This document shows, in pieces, positions 55,703 through 63,804 of a stretch of DNA of 64,000 nt. Location of the stretch: positions 1 to 64,000 of the forward strand of contig NC_019776.1 in NCBI RefSeq assembly GCF_000317675.1. Direction: 5' to 3'. The position numbers and the translations under genes are program-made. Numbering within the stretch: position 1 is the stretch's first letter; every line of letters starts with the position of its first letter. Under the pieces are notes generated by a model that did no database searches, was not told the DNA's origin, and worked only from the letters and a program-made list of their open reading frames with translations. This stretch comes from Cyanobacterium aponinum PCC 10605. Lineage in GTDB: Bacteria; Cyanobacteriota; Cyanobacteriia; Cyanobacteriales; Cyanobacteriaceae.

Positions 55703-56488
55703 TCACTTATTTTTAATTTCTAATGGGGGGAGTCCTATCCCCTCCCAAGTTTTCCAGAATGACTGAGGTGCAATAAAATACCAAGCTACGCCGATGGTAG
55801 TTATCAGGGTAGCAACAGTTAGAAATCCTGATTTGATAATACTGAAAATGTTATCTCCTGTGTTGCGTTGTAGATTCCTTTGGGATTGCACTTTTCTTGA
55901 GTTTAAGTTTTTTGCATTGTTGGTCTTGCCCAATGAAGAACTAATTCCCTTTAATTTAGATGTTTTTAAGGAATTATGGGAAGATACCTGATTGTTTTCC
56001 TGAAAGGATAAGTTTTCCATAACATCTTGAACTGCTTGAGGGGTTTCATCCGCTCGAATCCACTGTTTCAACTGGGATGAACTGATGATTGCTAAATTAG
56101 TTTGTCCAATTTGATTTAACTCTCGCTTCAAATTACCGTCATTAGTGACAAAAATAACTATTTGCTCAGAATGTCTTAAAGCTAAATCATATACTGATTC
56201 TGCGATCGCAATTGATAAACGAGCTTTTTTACTAATACTTTCTCCATCTTTGGCAGTTAAAGCAGGATGAGATGACATCGTTGAGGTTATTTGCCAACCG
56301 CTATCAGGGAAAAAACGACTAAATTCCCTTGCGATTTTCTCATCTTTGGGAGTGATTGCCCTTTGAGTTAAAAAATTTAATTCCTGTAAAACAACTTCAG
56401 GTAAATAGCATTCACCTTTGTCACTAAATTTAGTCCAATCACGGGTACATCCTGATAATATTGTGGTTAGTTCAAAAACAAGTATCAT
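55703..56488 (-). CDS. PIN domain protein with C-terminal membrane anchor
   Basis: 261 residues. Residues 1-150 form a PIN-like RNase domain: VFELTTIL (Glu where Asp is usual), YLPEVVLQELNFL, RLSIAIAESVYDLAL, and FVTNDGNLKREL. A Ser/Asn/Lys-rich linker (165-215) leads to one membrane helix (about 223-242) and a short tail PPLEIKNK. So the domain would be held at a membrane on the cytosolic side. This is not the usual toxin layout, and no antitoxin gene is adjacent; a membrane-tied RNA-processing role is possible but unproved. Confidence 0.7.
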   Translation of the reverse strand: MILVFELTTILSGCTRDWTKFSDKGECYLPEVVLQELNFLTQRAITPKDEKIAREFSRFFPDSGWQITSTMSSHPALTAKDGESISKKARLSIAIAESVYDLALRHSEQIVIFVTNDGNLKRELNQIGQTNLAIISSSQLKQWIRADETPQAVQDVMENLSFQENNQVSSHNSLKTSKLKGISSSLGKTNNAKNLNSRKVQSQRNLQRNTGDNIFSIIKSGFLTVATLITTIGVAWYFIAPQSFWKTWEGIGLPPLEIKNK

Positions 56489-56545
56489 AGATAAATATAT
56501 ATTTAATAGCTTTATTTTTTATTAATAAATCCTATACACTAACTA

Positions 56546-57187
56546 ATGTCTATTTCTACTATACCCACTCAGGATAATTTACAAGTCGTTAATCCTTACG
56601 AGCGTACAGCTTCTGTTAGTCGTACAACAAAGGAAACTGATATTAATGTCACCGTAAATCTTGATGGCACGGGAAAATGTAATGTTAATACTGGTATTCC
56701 CTTCCTTGATCATATGCTACACCAACTTTGTTCCCATGGACTTCTTGATTTAGATATTCAAGCCACTGGAGACATTGAAATTGATGATCATCACACTAAT
56801 GAAGATGTTGGTATTACTTTAGGACAAGCCATTGCCATTGCGGTGGGAAATCGTAAAGGAATCAATCGTTTCGGTCATTTTATTGCCCCTTTAGATGAAT
56901 CTTTAATTCAAGTGGCTCTTGATTTTTCTGGTCGTCCTCACTTAAGCTACGGGTTAGATATTCCTACTCAAAGAGTTGGGAATTATGATACTCAATTAGT
57001 AAGAGAATTTTTCGTTGCCTTAGTCAACCATAGTCAGATAACTCTACACATTCGCCAACTAGATGGTGTTAATTCTCATCATATAATTGAAGCAACCTTT
57101 AAGGCTTTTGCCCGTGCCATGCGTATGGCTTTAGAAATTGATCCCCGCCGCATTCACGAAATACCTAGTTCTAAAGGGGTTTTATAA
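56546..57187 (+). CDS. hisB: Imidazoleglycerol-phosphate dehydratase
   Basis: 213 residues, monofunctional HisB of histidine synthesis. Metal-binding signatures: [22 protein letters not shown] (HHxxE), a substrate loop around [31 protein letters not shown] and [17 protein letters not shown]. The N-terminal 20 residues ([14 protein letters not shown]) are variable. It is divergent from the PIN gene. Its downstream gap (57188-57345) is made of heptamer repeats. Confidence 0.96.
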   Translation: MSISTIPTQDNLQVVNPYERTASVSRTTKETDINVTVNLDGTGKCNVNTGIPFLDHMLHQLCSHGLLDLDIQATGDIEIDDHHTNEDVGITLGQAIAIAVGNRKGINRFGHFIAPLDESLIQVALDFSGRPHLSYGLDIPTQRVGNYDTQLVREFFVALVNHSQITLHIRQLDGVNSHHIIEATFKAFARAMRMALEIDPRRIHEIPSSKGVL

Positions 57188-57345
57188 CAATTAGTAATTA
57201 GTAATTAGCAATTAAGACAAGGCAATAGGGAAACCCCTCTGTGTCTCCCCTTAAAAGGAGAGAAGGGTAATAGGCAATGGGAATTAAAAATTAATTCACT
57301 ATTCATTATTCACTATTCATTATTCACTATTCATTATTCACTATT
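57188..57345. repeat. Heptamer composite repeat between hisB and the next gene
   Basis: TTAGTAATTAGTAATTAGCA (57191-57210), GACAAGGCAATAGGGAAACC, a CTCCCCTTAAAAGGAGAG inverted repeat (57244-57261), and about seven ATTCACT/ATTCATT heptamers (57297-57344) that run right up to the ATG at 57346. The first half resembles 5888-5970. The start codon of the next gene thus follows a tandem repeat directly, with no recognisable ribosome-binding site. Confidence 0.75.
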
Positions 57346-58413
57346 ATGGTTTCTTCTCAATCAAAACATTTATTAATTGCTTCTAGTGAGCCTTATACTG
57401 GAAAAACTGCCACAATTTTAGGTATTGCCCATCAGCTACAAAAGAAAGGAGTAAAACTAGGTTATGGTAAGCCCATTGGCACTTGCTTTAATCCTAATGA
57501 TGGAATTCAAGATGAGCAAGATTTACAATTCATTAGTGAAATCCTCGGTTTGCCCCCCGAAAGAGTCAAAGCACCTTTATTATTTTTGGATGAGAAAACT
57601 ATTACAGATTATCTGAAGACAATTAATGACGACTATCAAGATACATTAAAGGAATATTGTGATTCTATTGAGGGAGATTTAATTTTATTAGAGGGTGCAG
57701 GAAATTTAACTCAGGGTAAGCTATTTAATCTTTCTGTACCAGAAATAGTGGAAAAAATTTCAGCAGAAGTTTTATTAGTGGTCAAATACGATGGATTATT
57801 AATAGTTGATCAAATTCTTCATGCAAAAGACGTTTTGGGCGATCGCCTCTTAGGTGTTTTAATTAATAGTATCCCCAATGATGCCTTAGATCATATTGAA
57901 AGTGATCTGAAACCCTTTTTCCAAAGTAGAGGGATTGATATATTGGGAATGTTACCCACTGACAGACTATTACAAAGCGTTAGCGTTAGAGAATTAGTCT
58001 CCCAACTAAATGCAAGGGTATTGTGTCGAGAAAATCGCCTTGATTTAATGGTGGAAAGTTTAACGGTAGGGGCGATGAATGTTAACTCTGCTTTAGAGTA
58101 TTTCCGTAAAGGACAAAATATGGCTGTAGTCACAGGAAGCGATCGCACTGACTTACAATTAGCCGCCCTAGAAAGCTCTACAAACTGCTTGATTTTAACC
58201 GGACACACCCCACCTCAACAACTCATTTTAGCAAGGGCTGAAGACCTAGAAATTCCAATTCTGATGGTAGATTGCGATACCCTTACCACAGTAGAAATCA
58301 TTGATAGAGCTTTTGGCAAAGTCAGACTTCATGAGACCATTAAAGTAGAATGTATGCAGAATCTTATTGAAGAACATTTCAATGTAGATTTATTATTAAA
58401 AAAACTAGGCTAG
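57346..58413 (+). CDS. Phosphotransacetylase-like protein with BioD and DRTGG domains
   Basis: 355 residues. N-terminal P-loop domain related to BioD (HLLIASSEPYTGKTATILG, about 8-26; EGAGNLTQG near 115), then a DRTGG-type domain (about 215-320) and a short end. This architecture corresponds to the cyanobacterial phosphotransacetylase family protein, not to true Pta, because the catalytic C-terminal Pta domain is absent. Role unknown, perhaps regulatory nucleotide binding. The gene starts immediately after a heptamer repeat. Confidence 0.82.
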   Translation: MVSSQSKHLLIASSEPYTGKTATILGIAHQLQKKGVKLGYGKPIGTCFNPNDGIQDEQDLQFISEILGLPPERVKAPLLFLDEKTITDYLKTINDDYQDTLKEYCDSIEGDLILLEGAGNLTQGKLFNLSVPEIVEKISAEVLLVVKYDGLLIVDQILHAKDVLGDRLLGVLINSIPNDALDHIESDLKPFFQSRGIDILGMLPTDRLLQSVSVRELVSQLNARVLCRENRLDLMVESLTVGAMNVNSALEYFRKGQNMAVVTGSDRTDLQLAALESSTNCLILTGHTPPQQLILARAEDLEIPILMVDCDTLTTVEIIDRAFGKVRLHETIKVECMQNLIEEHFNVDLLLKKLG

Positions 58414-58426
58414 TTGGCACTTTAAA

Positions 58427-58443
58427 ACAGGCGTTTTGCCTGT
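58427..58443. terminator. Hairpin ACAGGC-GTTTT-GCCTGT after the phosphotransacetylase-like gene
   Basis: A 6-bp stem with a 5-base loop, followed on the plus strand by ATTTATT. It may end transcription from either side of these convergent genes. The unit is close to the ACAGGCAAGATGCCTGT palindrome family seen at 59103-59119. Confidence 0.5.
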
Positions 58444-58462
58444 ATTTATTGGGTGTCTATTT

Positions 58463-59059
58463 TTAGGTTGATGAACTATTAGACTCGAAATATAACTTTG
58501 ATTTTAACGGATCAGGAATCATGGTTTTGTCTCCTTCCTGCCAATCAACAGGACAAACTTCGTTATCATGAGAGTGAACGTGTTGAATGGCTTTTAGATT
58601 TCTCAACGTCTCATCTACACTGCGTCCACAAGAAAGATTATTGATGGTAATTTGTTGTATGTTACCCTCCGTATCAATAATAAACAATCCCCTAGCGGCA
58701 ACCCCTGCACTTTCGTCTAAAACTTCATAGGCTTTACTAATTTCTTTCGACAAATCAGAAATTAATGGATAGTTAATATCTCCTATTCCACCCTGTTTTC
58801 TTTCTGTTTGAATCCACGCTAAATGAGCGAATTCACTATCAACAGAAACCCCTAAAATTTCTGTATTTAAACTGCTAAATTCTTCGTAACGTTCACTAAA
58901 AGCAATAATTTCTGTGGGACAAACAAAGGTAAAATCAAGGGGATAAAAAAATAAAACCACATACTTTCCGAGATAATCAGATAGTTTAACTACTTTAAAT
59001 TCTTGATCAATAACGGCAGTTGCGGTAAATTCTGGTGCTTTTTGTCCTATTTTTAACAT
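58463..59059 (-). CDS. 2-Cys peroxiredoxin
   Basis: About 198 residues from ATG 59059, preceded by AGAAAG; an ATG at 59083 would add eight residues without a ribosome-binding site. Typical 2-Cys peroxiredoxin: [26 protein letters not shown] with peroxidatic C47, [24 protein letters not shown], and the resolving Cys in EVCPVDW. The C-terminus ([13 protein letters not shown]) is a short tail. It reduces H2O2 and organic peroxides with thioredoxin. Hairpins of the same palindrome family flank the gene on both sides. Confidence 0.93.
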   Translation of the reverse strand: MLKIGQKAPEFTATAVIDQEFKVVKLSDYLGKYVVLFFYPLDFTFVCPTEIIAFSERYEEFSSLNTEILGVSVDSEFAHLAWIQTERKQGGIGDINYPLISDLSKEISKAYEVLDESAGVAARGLFIIDTEGNIQQITINNLSCGRSVDETLRNLKAIQHVHSHDNEVCPVDWQEGDKTMIPDPLKSKLYFESNSSST

Positions 59060-59102
59060 CTTTCTATAGGTATTTTTATACATTAATAGTTTTTAGGAAA
59101 AT

Positions 59103-59119
59103 ACAGGCAAGATGCCTGT
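59103..59119. repeat. Palindromic repeat ACAGGCAAGATGCCTGT
   Basis: A 7-bp perfect stem with the AGA loop lies between the peroxiredoxin start and the end of the IS element. The same unit is found inside the mannosidase gene (12053-12069), and a shorter relative at 58427-58443. Confidence 0.7.
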
Positions 59120-59205
59120 TTCACGATGAAAAAAATCGTAAGTTAATTTGGATTTAAGTTATTTTGTGATTATGAAAGAAAAGCCATTGGTACAGGAATT
59201 ATGAA

Positions 59206-60459
59206 CTACGCATTTCCGCTACGCTGAGAAATGCGTTTCTGACGCTTCTTCGCCCCAATTTGCCTCATGTTTCCACACTCGGTAGAGCTTGACGACTCTG
59301 CGTCTAAAGAGGCACGTTCCATACCCCTGATGTAATTTTCGATGACCATAGCGGCAGCAGTATCACGATTAGTAGTAAATCCACAGTTTTCGCACTTATG
59401 CACCCTCTCAGATAAAGATTTTTTCTTTTGATGTCCACATTTAGGACAAGTCTGAGAGGGTTTTACTTTGCGAGTAGGAATTTCTATGTACATTCCTCCT
59501 GCTTCTGTTACCTTATAAGCAATCATGGACTTGAGTTCTCCTATCCCTACATCTAAGATAGAGCGATTAAGTCCTGTTTTTTGCTTTTTACGTTTACTAC
59601 CTTTTTTAGCTTTTTTGGTCATTCCCTTGATGTTAAGTTGCTCTGTACCGATGAAGCTATTACGGCTAACGATTTCTACCGATACTTGATGATGCCAATT
59701 GTGCCGTTGACGAGCAACTTTACTTTGAATTTTACCTACGGCTTTAGCAGACTTTTTCCATCTACAAGAGGCTTTTATCCCTTTACGGGGATTTCTTTTT
59801 TTCCTAGCTTTCTTTGCAACTTTATTGATTTTTTGTTGAGATTCTTTTAAAAATCGAGGATTTTCGATAAAATTCCCCGATGAATCTGCTATAGCATCAT
59901 TTACCCCAAAATCAAGCCCTATTACTCCCTTATCCGTTTGATAGCGAGTAGGGATACACTCTACCGTGATTGATGCGTACCATTTTCCTTGTTTGTACAG
60001 AATCGTACAGGTTTTAGGTTCACCCCAATCTCTAGCTTGTCCACGCATCTTAATTTCTCCTAAATTTGAGATTTTAAGCCTACCGTGCTTTCCGTTACTT
60101 AGAGCCTTCCATCCTGCTTTACAAGGATATGTCCATCCTCTGTAATGTCTAGCAGACTTGTACTTTGGATAACCCGACTTTAGTTTAAAAAATCGCTGAA
60201 AGGCAAAGTCAACACGCTTTACCGTTGCTTGGAGAGCATGAGAACCTAGCTTCTTGTATTCTATCCATACTTCTTTAAACTCAGGTAAAGAATTTTGTTG
60301 CTCAAAATAAGTCACACTTCTACCATATCGCTTATATTGCTCCCTGCGATGAGTGATACACGCATTATAGAGATCCTTGTGCAATCTCCGCCAATAGTGC
60401 ATTTTCTCGTTTTGAGCTTTATTCGGATATAGTCTAAATGTAACTCTTTTTATAGCCAT
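59206..60459 (-). CDS. tnpB: RNA-guided endonuclease TnpB
   Basis: 417 residues. The ancestor-type of Cas12: N-terminal RNA/DNA-binding region starting AIKRVTFRLYPNKAQ, split RuvC domain with D183 (GLDFGVNDA), E273 (GTEQLNIKGM) and D366 (TNRDTAAA), and a zinc finger with C338/C341 and C356/C359. TnpB is directed by a right-end RNA to cut donor or empty sites after transposition and so keep the element. Its stop codon lies within 3 bases of the right-end hairpin. All catalytic residues are present. Confidence 0.95.
   Translation of the reverse strand: MAIKRVTFRLYPNKAQNEKMHYWRRLHKDLYNACITHRREQYKRYGRSVTYFEQQNSLPEFKEVWIEYKKLGSHALQATVKRVDFAFQRFFKLKSGYPKYKSARHYRGWTYPCKAGWKALSNGKHGRLKISNLGEIKMRGQARDWGEPKTCTILYKQGKWYASITVECIPTRYQTDKGVIGLDFGVNDAIADSSGNFIENPRFLKESQQKINKVAKKARKKRNPRKGIKASCRWKKSAKAVGKIQSKVARQRHNWHHQVSVEIVSRNSFIGTEQLNIKGMTKKAKKGSKRKKQKTGLNRSILDVGIGELKSMIAYKVTEAGGMYIEIPTRKVKPSQTCPKCGHQKKKSLSERVHKCENCGFTTNRDTAAAMVIENYIRGMERASLDAESSSSTECGNMRQIGAKKRQKRISQRSGNA
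59208..59236 (-). ncRNA. Candidate omega-RNA/right-end hairpin of the TnpB element
   Basis: A perfect 9-bp stem ACGCATTTC/GAAATGCGT with an 11-base loop overlaps the 3' end and stop of tnpB. In TnpB elements the guide RNA covers the tnpB 3' end and right end and takes its guide from the flanking sequence, which here would be the bases just below about 59200. The RNA itself is inferred. Confidence 0.5.
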
Positions 60460-60500
60460 CTATAGTCAAAAAGTTTTGCTAAGATATTCGTTATTATATC

Positions 60501-60929
60501 ATGCAGTTGGGGGATTGTGTATTGAAACCCAGAAAAAGCTCTCATAGTGTTTTTAGCGTTCACTTACATCTAGTTTTTGTCACTCATTATCGGAGAAAAG
60601 TATTAACAAAAGAAATGATTGTAAGACTAGGAGAAATGTTAGAACAAGTAGCAAAAAAGTTAGATTGCTTTATCTTAGAATTTAACGGTGAACCAGACCA
60701 TGTACATATTTTGCTAGACTTGCATCCTAAAAATGCTATCTCCACAGTCGTCGCTTGTCTAAAAAGCTCAACGGCTAGAATGCTAAAAAAGGAATTTCCT
60801 CAAGAAGTAAAAAAATACTATTGGGGGAAAGTGTCTTTCTGGTCTGGTTCTTATTACGTAGCTAGTACGGGTGGTGCGACTATCGAAAAGCTCAAAGAAT
60901 ATATAAAAAATCAGGAAGGGGGAAAATAA
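60501..60929 (+). CDS. tnpA: IS200/IS605 transposase TnpA (HUH Y1)
   Basis: 142 residues. Y1 single-strand transposase: HLHLVFVTHYRRKVL near the start, the HUH pair in PDHVHILL (H67, H69), KYYWGKVSFWSGSYYV, and the catalytic Tyr in EYIKNQ (Y134). Intact length for the family. It cuts and joins the hairpin-marked ends of the element. The gene is divergent from tnpB, with a 41-base gap between the starts. Confidence 0.95.
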   Translation: MQLGDCVLKPRKSSHSVFSVHLHLVFVTHYRRKVLTKEMIVRLGEMLEQVAKKLDCFILEFNGEPDHVHILLDLHPKNAISTVVACLKSSTARMLKKEFPQEVKKYYWGKVSFWSGSYYVASTGGATIEKLKEYIKNQEGGK

Positions 60930-60949
60930 AATTAGGTGTTGCTATCCTT

Positions 60950-60978
60950 CCCCAATCCGCTTACACCTGAGATTGGGG
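60950..60978. other. Left-end hairpin of the IS element
   Basis: Perfect 8-bp stem CCCCAATC/GATTGGGG with a 13-base loop, 20 bases past the tnpA stop. TnpA recognises such structures on the single-stranded DNA. On the minus strand it is preceded by TTGAACGTCC, in which TTGAA(C) could be the target/TAM, but this is only a guess. Confidence 0.65.
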
Positions 60979-61031
60979 ACTGCCGCAACGGACGTTCAAT
61001 TTTTATTTTTAATTCTTAATTCTTTCCATGA

Positions 61032-62459
61032 CTAATTGCTAATATTACTAATAGCTAATTCTTTATCTCCTTCATGGACTGTTTTAACCCATTTTAAACG
61101 TTTTTGACGAATAGACATTCTTCCAGTGGTAACGGGCATTACAATAAACCAATGAGTCATATATATCATGCCTAGGATACTCTTTTGTATCAGTTGTAAG
61201 TAATCAGCAAATTTGTATTCTTTCTCTGGGTTAGTACGTTTTAAGCCGATAATCATACCCCAAAAGGCAAGAAAGAGGGTTAAACTACTCAAAGGTGCAA
61301 TTAAGGGATAAGTATGATGAGTTGTCACCATAATTAAATCGGGAATGGCGGCGGTAGGAAAGATATACTGCACCATGAAAAAATATAGCAGATCGAATTT
61401 TTTTTGCCAGTTGAGGCGGTTACTGATAATAAAGCGCCAATAGTCAAGATAGCGTTGATAGCCTCCTTCTGCCCAACGACTTCTTTGATGCCAAAGTGCG
61501 ATCGCACCTTTAACTCCTTCTTCTTCTACGGCAGGATGTTCTAAAATACCTATATCCCAATGATCAAGGTGTAAACGAATAGTTAAGTCTAAATCATCGG
61601 TGATGGTTTCCTCGTTCCAACCGCCACAACTTTCTAGGGCTAATCGACGCACAAACTGCCCATTTCCTCTTAATTCTCCCATACCACCACAAGCGATTCT
61701 TTGTTGCTGAAAGTAGCTATCTAAAGCCATTTCCACCGATTGCCCTTTTGTCCAAAAATTATCGTTACTATTGGAAATAGATTTTCTGACTTGAATCGCC
61801 CCTATTCTTTCCTCGGTAAATAAAGGTACAGTTTTTAAGAGAATATCACGAGGAATAATAGCATCAGCGTCAAATACTCCCACTATTTCCCCCTTGGTTT
61901 GTAAAAATGCCTGATTTAAAGCTCCAGACTTGCCTCCTTTGGCACTAGCATCACGGTGCAAAACTTTTAATTGGGGATATTCCTGCTTTAATTCATCTAA
62001 AATAATACCAGTGCGATCGCTACTATTGTCATTAATTACCCAAAAATCGTACAAATGGCGAGGATAGTCCACATTTGCCAACATTTTCACTAACTTAGCC
62101 ACCACTGCTTCTTCATTCTTTGCCGATACCATTAAAGAAACATAGGGTAATTTTTCCAACTCAGGGGTTTTTATCGTAGGAGAAGCCACAAACATTAACC
62201 TTAAAGCCTGAATGGTGACAAAAATCCCTAAAATCGCTATGATCCAGACACTCCAAGAAACAAGATGGAGAGTTACCGTCACAATCCAGATAATACCCAA
62301 AGCAAAAGCGGCTTTCTTTCGCCTTCCCGACAATCCCTGAAAAAAGTCACTTCTAAATTCCTCTTCTTCCATTTCTGGGTCAGAAAACTCATCTATAAAG
62401 GAAGTGATGGGATCTAATTCTTGATTTTCGTAGTTATCTTGGTGATTATTTGGCATCAT
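61032..62459 (-). CDS. mgdA: Glycosyltransferase family 2, monoglucosyldiacylglycerol synthase-like (MgdA)
   Basis: 475 residues. Two N-terminal membrane helices (about 48-93), a GT2 processive-type domain with VSLMVSAKNEEA, INDNSSDRTG, VFDADAI, the acceptor-binding GNGQFVRRLAL, ETITDDLDLTIRLHLD and the QRSRW signature, then more membrane helices to about 450. This matches cyanobacterial MgdA (Sll1377 of Synechocystis), which makes glucosyldiacylglycerol from UDP-glucose, the first step of galactolipid synthesis. Cellulose synthase-like proteins share the fold, but the sequence around TDDLD and the length favour MgdA. It is followed by the DUF3318 gene upstream on the same strand. Confidence 0.78.
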   Translation of the reverse strand: MMPNNHQDNYENQELDPITSFIDEFSDPEMEEEEFRSDFFQGLSGRRKKAAFALGIIWIVTVTLHLVSWSVWIIAILGIFVTIQALRLMFVASPTIKTPELEKLPYVSLMVSAKNEEAVVAKLVKMLANVDYPRHLYDFWVINDNSSDRTGIILDELKQEYPQLKVLHRDASAKGGKSGALNQAFLQTKGEIVGVFDADAIIPRDILLKTVPLFTEERIGAIQVRKSISNSNDNFWTKGQSVEMALDSYFQQQRIACGGMGELRGNGQFVRRLALESCGGWNEETITDDLDLTIRLHLDHWDIGILEHPAVEEEGVKGAIALWHQRSRWAEGGYQRYLDYWRFIISNRLNWQKKFDLLYFFMVQYIFPTAAIPDLIMVTTHHTYPLIAPLSSLTLFLAFWGMIIGLKRTNPEKEYKFADYLQLIQKSILGMIYMTHWFIVMPVTTGRMSIRQKRLKWVKTVHEGDKELAISNISN

Positions 62460-62562
62460 TGTTTGAGTAATGAGTAATGAGTAATGAGTAGGAAGTGGGA
62501 AAATTAAATAAAATTAATTATTAACCTGACACCCGAAACCTGAAACCTCTATTCTTAATTCT
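62460..62562. repeat. Heptamer repeats between the GT2 and DUF3318 genes
   Basis: GAGTAAT repeated about four times (62466-62491), then CCTGACACCCGAAACCTGAA (62523-62546). Both units occur in other gaps of the window. Confidence 0.65.
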
Positions 62563-63258
62563 TTAAATGTTTTTCATTCTGGCACTAGAGCGCGATCGCA
62601 CGGAGGGGGTTTTCAGGGGTTGATTACCGCCTTCTGGAGTCTTCTGTTGTTTTGCTTTTGCCGCACTACGTCTTAAAGCCTGTAAACGCTCCTCATATTT
62701 CTTGCGTTGACTACGGTTAGGAGTTTGCTCTATTAAAGTTTTAAAAGCACTTCCTAGACTTTGATAGGCATTTTTTAAGGTGTATCCGAAACGAGTGGCA
62801 ATTTGAATCGCTTTTTCATCGGCTTCAATAGCTTCTTTTAGGTTTTTCTCCCCATTATTTTTCTGCCAGAGACGATAACCAGAAATACCACACAAAGCCA
62901 AAGCTAAAAGCAACAATAAACCATCTTGTACCCATAACTCCCCTACAGCACCGCCTAAACCAATAGCTAACGCCGCCATTTCCCATCCTTCTTTGGGAAT
63001 CGTATCATTTTGAATTCGGGCTACTTCATGCCAGAATAAGAGATTACGTTGATCTATCGCTAAGTTTTCCCATTTTGCCAAATCAATTTGAATTTCTACC
63101 TCATCCTTCCCTAATTCTTCTGTGCGAACTAAAGGAGGATTGACTTCTGTAGAGGCTTCAATCATCACCCAACTTTGTAACTCAGGCGGTAGTAACGTTT
63201 TCAACCTTCTCAGTTCATTCATTTCAGCCCTTGCAGAGGAAGTTGTATAAGAAGTCAT
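62563..63258 (-). CDS. DUF3318 family protein
   Basis: 231 residues. N-terminal soluble part (ELRRLKTLLPPELQSWVMIE, given in part), a HEVAR motif near 77, two hydrophobic segments (about 93-127), a helical region with coiled-coil character, and a basic tail rich in Arg and Lys. It resembles the cyanobacterial DUF3318 group, membrane-associated proteins of unknown function. The HEVAR sequence looks like a decayed zinc-peptidase motif, but no second site is seen. It lies upstream of the GT2 gene on the same strand. Confidence 0.75.
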   Translation of the reverse strand: MTSYTTSSARAEMNELRRLKTLLPPELQSWVMIEASTEVNPPLVRTEELGKDEVEIQIDLAKWENLAIDQRNLLFWHEVARIQNDTIPKEGWEMAALAIGLGGAVGELWVQDGLLLLLALALCGISGYRLWQKNNGEKNLKEAIEADEKAIQIATRFGYTLKNAYQSLGSAFKTLIEQTPNRSQRKKYEERLQALRRSAAKAKQQKTPEGGNQPLKTPSVRSRSSARMKNI

Positions 63259-63399
63259 ATAAATATTTACTCTCTAAAATATATAATTTTCGATAAACTA
63301 TGATTTTACTGACTCAGGGTCAATTTTTAATTATTTCCTGAGATAAAATCAATTTTTATTCTATGCTAGTCCTAATAAAGTTTAATTGCCAATTTTAAC

Positions 63400-63804
63400 A
63401 TGGAACGTGGTTTACTCTGGTTGCCGTTACTCGTGCTATTCTTTTGGTTAGCGTGGAGTGGTAAAAAAGAATATGATAAAGTTCAGGCTTATCAAGCATG
63501 GGCAGAACAATTTGATAAGTCCAAATATGACATTTATTCAGTGTTGGGGAAAAAAGGTGATTTAATCACTATTGGTATTCCCACTAACCAAGGAATAAAA
63601 GAGCAAAAAACTTTTTCTCTACAGAATTTATCCCAATTGAATCTATTAGTTAAAAATCAAGTCGTTGATGTAGATAATCTACCGGAAAAAGGAGAAGCAA
63701 CTCTCCAGTTTAGTTTAAAGGAAAATCAAACTATTGATGTACCTTTTACCGATATTAATATTGCCAGTCAGTGGTTAAAGTATTTAAAAAAATTAATAAT
63801 TTAA
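63400..63804 (+). CDS. Conserved hypothetical protein with N-terminal membrane anchor
   Basis: 134 residues. An N-terminal hydrophobic segment (about 5-19, LLWLPLLVLFFWLAW) is followed by a Lys-rich soluble domain with beta-rich pattern (LITIGIPTNQGIKEQKTFSL in part), probably extracytoplasmic. I associate it with unnamed conserved cyanobacterial proteins. It is divergent from the DUF3318 gene, and its stop is followed at once by repeat DNA. Confidence 0.65.
   Translation: MERGLLWLPLLVLFFWLAWSGKKEYDKVQAYQAWAEQFDKSKYDIYSVLGKKGDLITIGIPTNQGIKEQKTFSLQNLSQLNLLVKNQVVDVDNLPEKGEATLQFSLKENQTIDVPFTDINIASQWLKYLKKLII

Larger units (their letters stand above)
59195..60992. mobile_element. IS200/IS605 family element (tnpB-tnpA)
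   Basis: About 1.8 kb with divergent tnpB (minus) and tnpA (plus), 41 bases apart. Each end carries a subterminal hairpin as the family requires: 59208-59236 at the tnpB end (ACGCATTTC/GAAATGCGT) and 60950-60978 at the tnpA end (CCCCAATC/GATTGGGG). Such elements move as single-stranded DNA and leave no target duplication. The exact boundaries are estimated. Both genes keep their active-site residues, so the element may be active. Confidence 0.85.

Noticed and set aside
58427-59119. Peroxiredoxin gene with hairpins on both sides considered as a mobile cassette
   Set aside because: The hairpins are common small palindromes of this genome, in different loop forms, and no target duplication or mobility gene accompanies them.
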